Origin: SIG223 sp964442785
GTDB lineage: Bacteria; Bacillota_I; Bacilli_A; RFN20; DUOF01
Direction of reading: 5' to 3'
Length of the DNA: 7,252 nt
NCBI GenBank assembly: GCA_964442785.1
Contig: CAYTZW010000043.1
Coordinates: 1 to 7,252, forward strand
Shown: in pieces, positions 6,359 through 7,252 of the stretch
Layout of the letters: each line of letters begins with the position of its first letter
Position numbering within the stretch: the first letter of the stretch is position 1
Notes under the pieces: model-generated
Told to the model about the DNA's origin: nothing
Database searches by the model: none
What the model saw: the letters and a program-made list of their open reading frames with translations, nothing else
Made by a program: the position numbers and the translations under genes

Positions 6359-6375
6359 ATGTCATAATATGACAT
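6359..6375. repeat. Perfect inverted repeat between dprA and topA; operator or weak hairpin
   Basis: ATGTCAT (6359-6365) and ATGACAT (6369-6375) form a 7-bp perfect inverted repeat around AAT. It begins 4 bases past the dprA stop and about 23 bases upstream of the topA -35. No T-run follows on the minus strand, so it is a poor terminator. Its size and symmetry suit a dimeric DNA-binding protein. The same half-site ATGTCA recurs at 6329-6334, across the topA -35 hexamer. I do not recognise the regulator. Confidence 0.6.
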
Positions 6376-6379
6376 TCAA

Positions 6380-7123
6380 TTAAAACTCCTCAATAATATC
6401 TTTACCATTTTCTACTAATTTAGCCCCTTCTTTTATTAATTTATTACAACCACTTTGTTCATCAATTCTAGCAGGCACACAAAAAATCTCTTTATTTTGT
6501 TCTAAAGCGTGAGAAACAGTGTTCATAGTTCCACTTTTATACTTTGCTTCAATAACTACAACTCCTTTAGAAAGACCCGAAATCAATCTATTTCTTGTTA
6601 AAAAATTAGTTTTCGAAGGTAATGTATTATATGGATATTCACTAATAACTAAACCTTTTTCTTCAATTTCTTGTTGCAATAAATCATTTTTAAAACCGTG
6701 TCCATATCCTAAAACCGCTATCGTTTTTCCATAATAATCTAACGTCTTACGATGAGCATAAGAATCAATGCCTCTTGCAAGACCACTGATAATTCCATAC
6801 TCCAATTCAACTAAATCTTTGACAATTTTATCACAAGATAACAATCCATTTTTAGTAGCATTTCTACTTCCAATAACGGCTAAAAGTCTTTCATTTAACA
6901 ATTCTATGTTGCCTTTGTAAAAAATAACAAATGGTGGTCTAGGAATATTTTTAAAACTATCAGGATAATCTTTAGAAAGCATCGTAATCCATTTAGTTTT
7001 TAAAGACTTAATACATTCCTTTACTTTTTCCATATTAACTTGCTCTTTTTTAACAATCGCCTGATATATTTTTTCCCAATCTCCTTGATACTTAATTGCA
7101 AAATAGACAATAATTTCTTCCAT
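6380..7123 (-). CDS. dprA: DNA-processing protein DprA (Smf), short form
   Basis: DprA binds incoming single-stranded DNA in the cytoplasm and loads RecA during natural transformation. It is kept in many bacteria not known to be competent. The 247-aa protein is shorter than usual (about 290 aa in B. subtilis, more in others, from memory). The Rossmann-like core is complete: AVIGSRNAT at 82-90, ISGLARGIDSYAH at 112-124, TIAVLGYG at 134-141, ISEYP at 160-164, RNRLISGLS at 177-185, the SGT block at 197-199 and CNKLIKEGA at 226-234. The N-terminal part (1-70) is short, and there is no C-terminal winged-helix domain. Some positions differ from the usual motifs: FLTRNR where FPxRNR is common, and VPAR where VPG is common. 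ATG 7121-7123 has AGGAGG (7131-7136) 7 bases upstream. It precedes topA, as in Bacillus and Staphylococcus. Confidence 0.92.
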   Translation of the reverse strand: MEEIIVYFAIKYQGDWEKIYQAIVKKEQVNMEKVKECIKSLKTKWITMLSKDYPDSFKNIPRPPFVIFYKGNIELLNERLLAVIGSRNATKNGLLSCDKIVKDLVELEYGIISGLARGIDSYAHRKTLDYYGKTIAVLGYGHGFKNDLLQQEIEEKGLVISEYPYNTLPSKTNFLTRNRLISGLSKGVVVIEAKYKSGTMNTVSHALEQNKEIFCVPARIDEQSGCNKLIKEGAKLVENGKDIIEEF

Positions 7124-7160
7124 AAATAATCCTCCTAATCATTAATTAGAAGTAAAAATG

Positions 7161-7181
7161 AAAAATCCTAATTTTTAGATT
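7161..7181 (-). repeat. A/T-rich hairpin in the dprA leader
   Basis: On the minus strand ATT/AAT and TTAG/CTAA arms (7175-7181 with 7164-7171, one bulged base at 7167, loop 7172-7174) form a 7-bp stem running into a T-run. It could be a second weak terminator or an attenuator before dprA. The stem has only one G-C pair, so stability is doubtful. I see no convincing promoter between it and dprA. Confidence 0.25.
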
Positions 7182-7192
7182 AATACCCATCT

Positions 7193-7221
7193 AAAAAGGA
7201 GCTTAGAAAACTCTATTCTCC
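7193..7221 (-). terminator. Terminator-like hairpin upstream of dprA
   Basis: On the minus strand GGAG (7218-7221) pairs with CTCC (7198-7201) and TAGA (7212-7215) with TCTA (7204-7207). A 2x2 internal loop separates the two helices, and a 4-base loop caps them. Five Ts (7193-7197) follow. It probably ends the gene beyond the window edge. Bases 7222-7252 contain stops in all three minus-strand frames or are too short to show a gene. Confidence 0.5.
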
Positions 7222-7252
7222 CTTTATGTAAAATCTTAATTTATATTTTCAT

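Noticed and set aside
6519..6734. Plus-strand open frame of 71 codons inside dprA
   Set aside because: It lies fully antisense to the conserved DprA core and shows no independent coding signal.
7130..7148. Small hairpin CTAAT/ATTAG touching the dprA Shine-Dalgarno
   Set aside because: It is only five A/T-rich pairs, is readily expected by chance at this composition, and overlaps just the edge of the binding site.
7124..7160. Promoter for dprA just before its ribosome binding site
   Set aside because: TAATTA and TATTAA candidates match the -10 poorly and lack a -35, so no promoter was called.
1..7252. CRISPR array, insertion sequence, tRNA/rRNA gene or phage module
   Set aside because: No regularly spaced direct repeats, transposase, terminal inverted repeats or RNA-gene folds were seen. 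xerC is a housekeeping recombinase by sequence and context, not an integron or phage integrase.

Overview
This 7.25-kb window is A+T-rich (roughly 30% G+C by eye) and carries six intact protein genes, all on the minus strand. Read in the direction of transcription the order is dprA, topA, trmFO, xerC, rpsB, tsf. This is the core-genome cluster found in Bacilli such as Staphylococcus and Bacillus. The protein sequences, strong AGGAGG-type ribosome binding sites and base composition point to a low-G+C Bacillota/Mycoplasmatota-type organism. I cannot name the genus. Tryptophan codons I checked are TGG, and topA ends in TGA directly before a terminator hairpin, so the standard bacterial code is used, not the Mycoplasma code.

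Layout from high to low coordinates. The right edge (7124-7252) holds a terminator-like hairpin for an unseen upstream gene and a short leader before dprA (6380-7123, DNA-processing protein). The 97-base dprA-topA gap holds a perfect 7-bp inverted repeat and a near-consensus sigma-A promoter for topA (4322-6283, topoisomerase I). topA is closed by a good rho-independent terminator. trmFO (2970-4244, folate/FAD-dependent tRNA m5U54 methyltransferase) follows, with a possible extended -10 promoter of its own, and overlaps xerC (2081-2977, tyrosine recombinase) by 8 bases. Gap 1892-2080 (189 bases) holds two inverted repeats, a possible promoter and a structured 5' leader for rpsB (950-1891, ribosomal protein S2). 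tsf (63-947, EF-Ts) follows after 2 bases and ends in a clear terminator.

The genes serve housekeeping roles: single-strand DNA handling, supercoiling relaxation, tRNA modification, chromosome dimer resolution and translation. The conserved order is split by terminators and promoters into at least dprA, topA, trmFO-xerC and rpsB-tsf units. The hslV-hslU-codY block that lies between xerC and rpsB in Staphylococcus is absent.

I see no exotic gene system here. The most interesting material is non-coding: the rpsB leader, the repeated ATGTCA half-sites near the topA promoter, and a Xer-site-like sequence beside xerC. A long charged tail on S2 is also notable. No insertion sequence, CRISPR array, tRNA or rRNA was seen.
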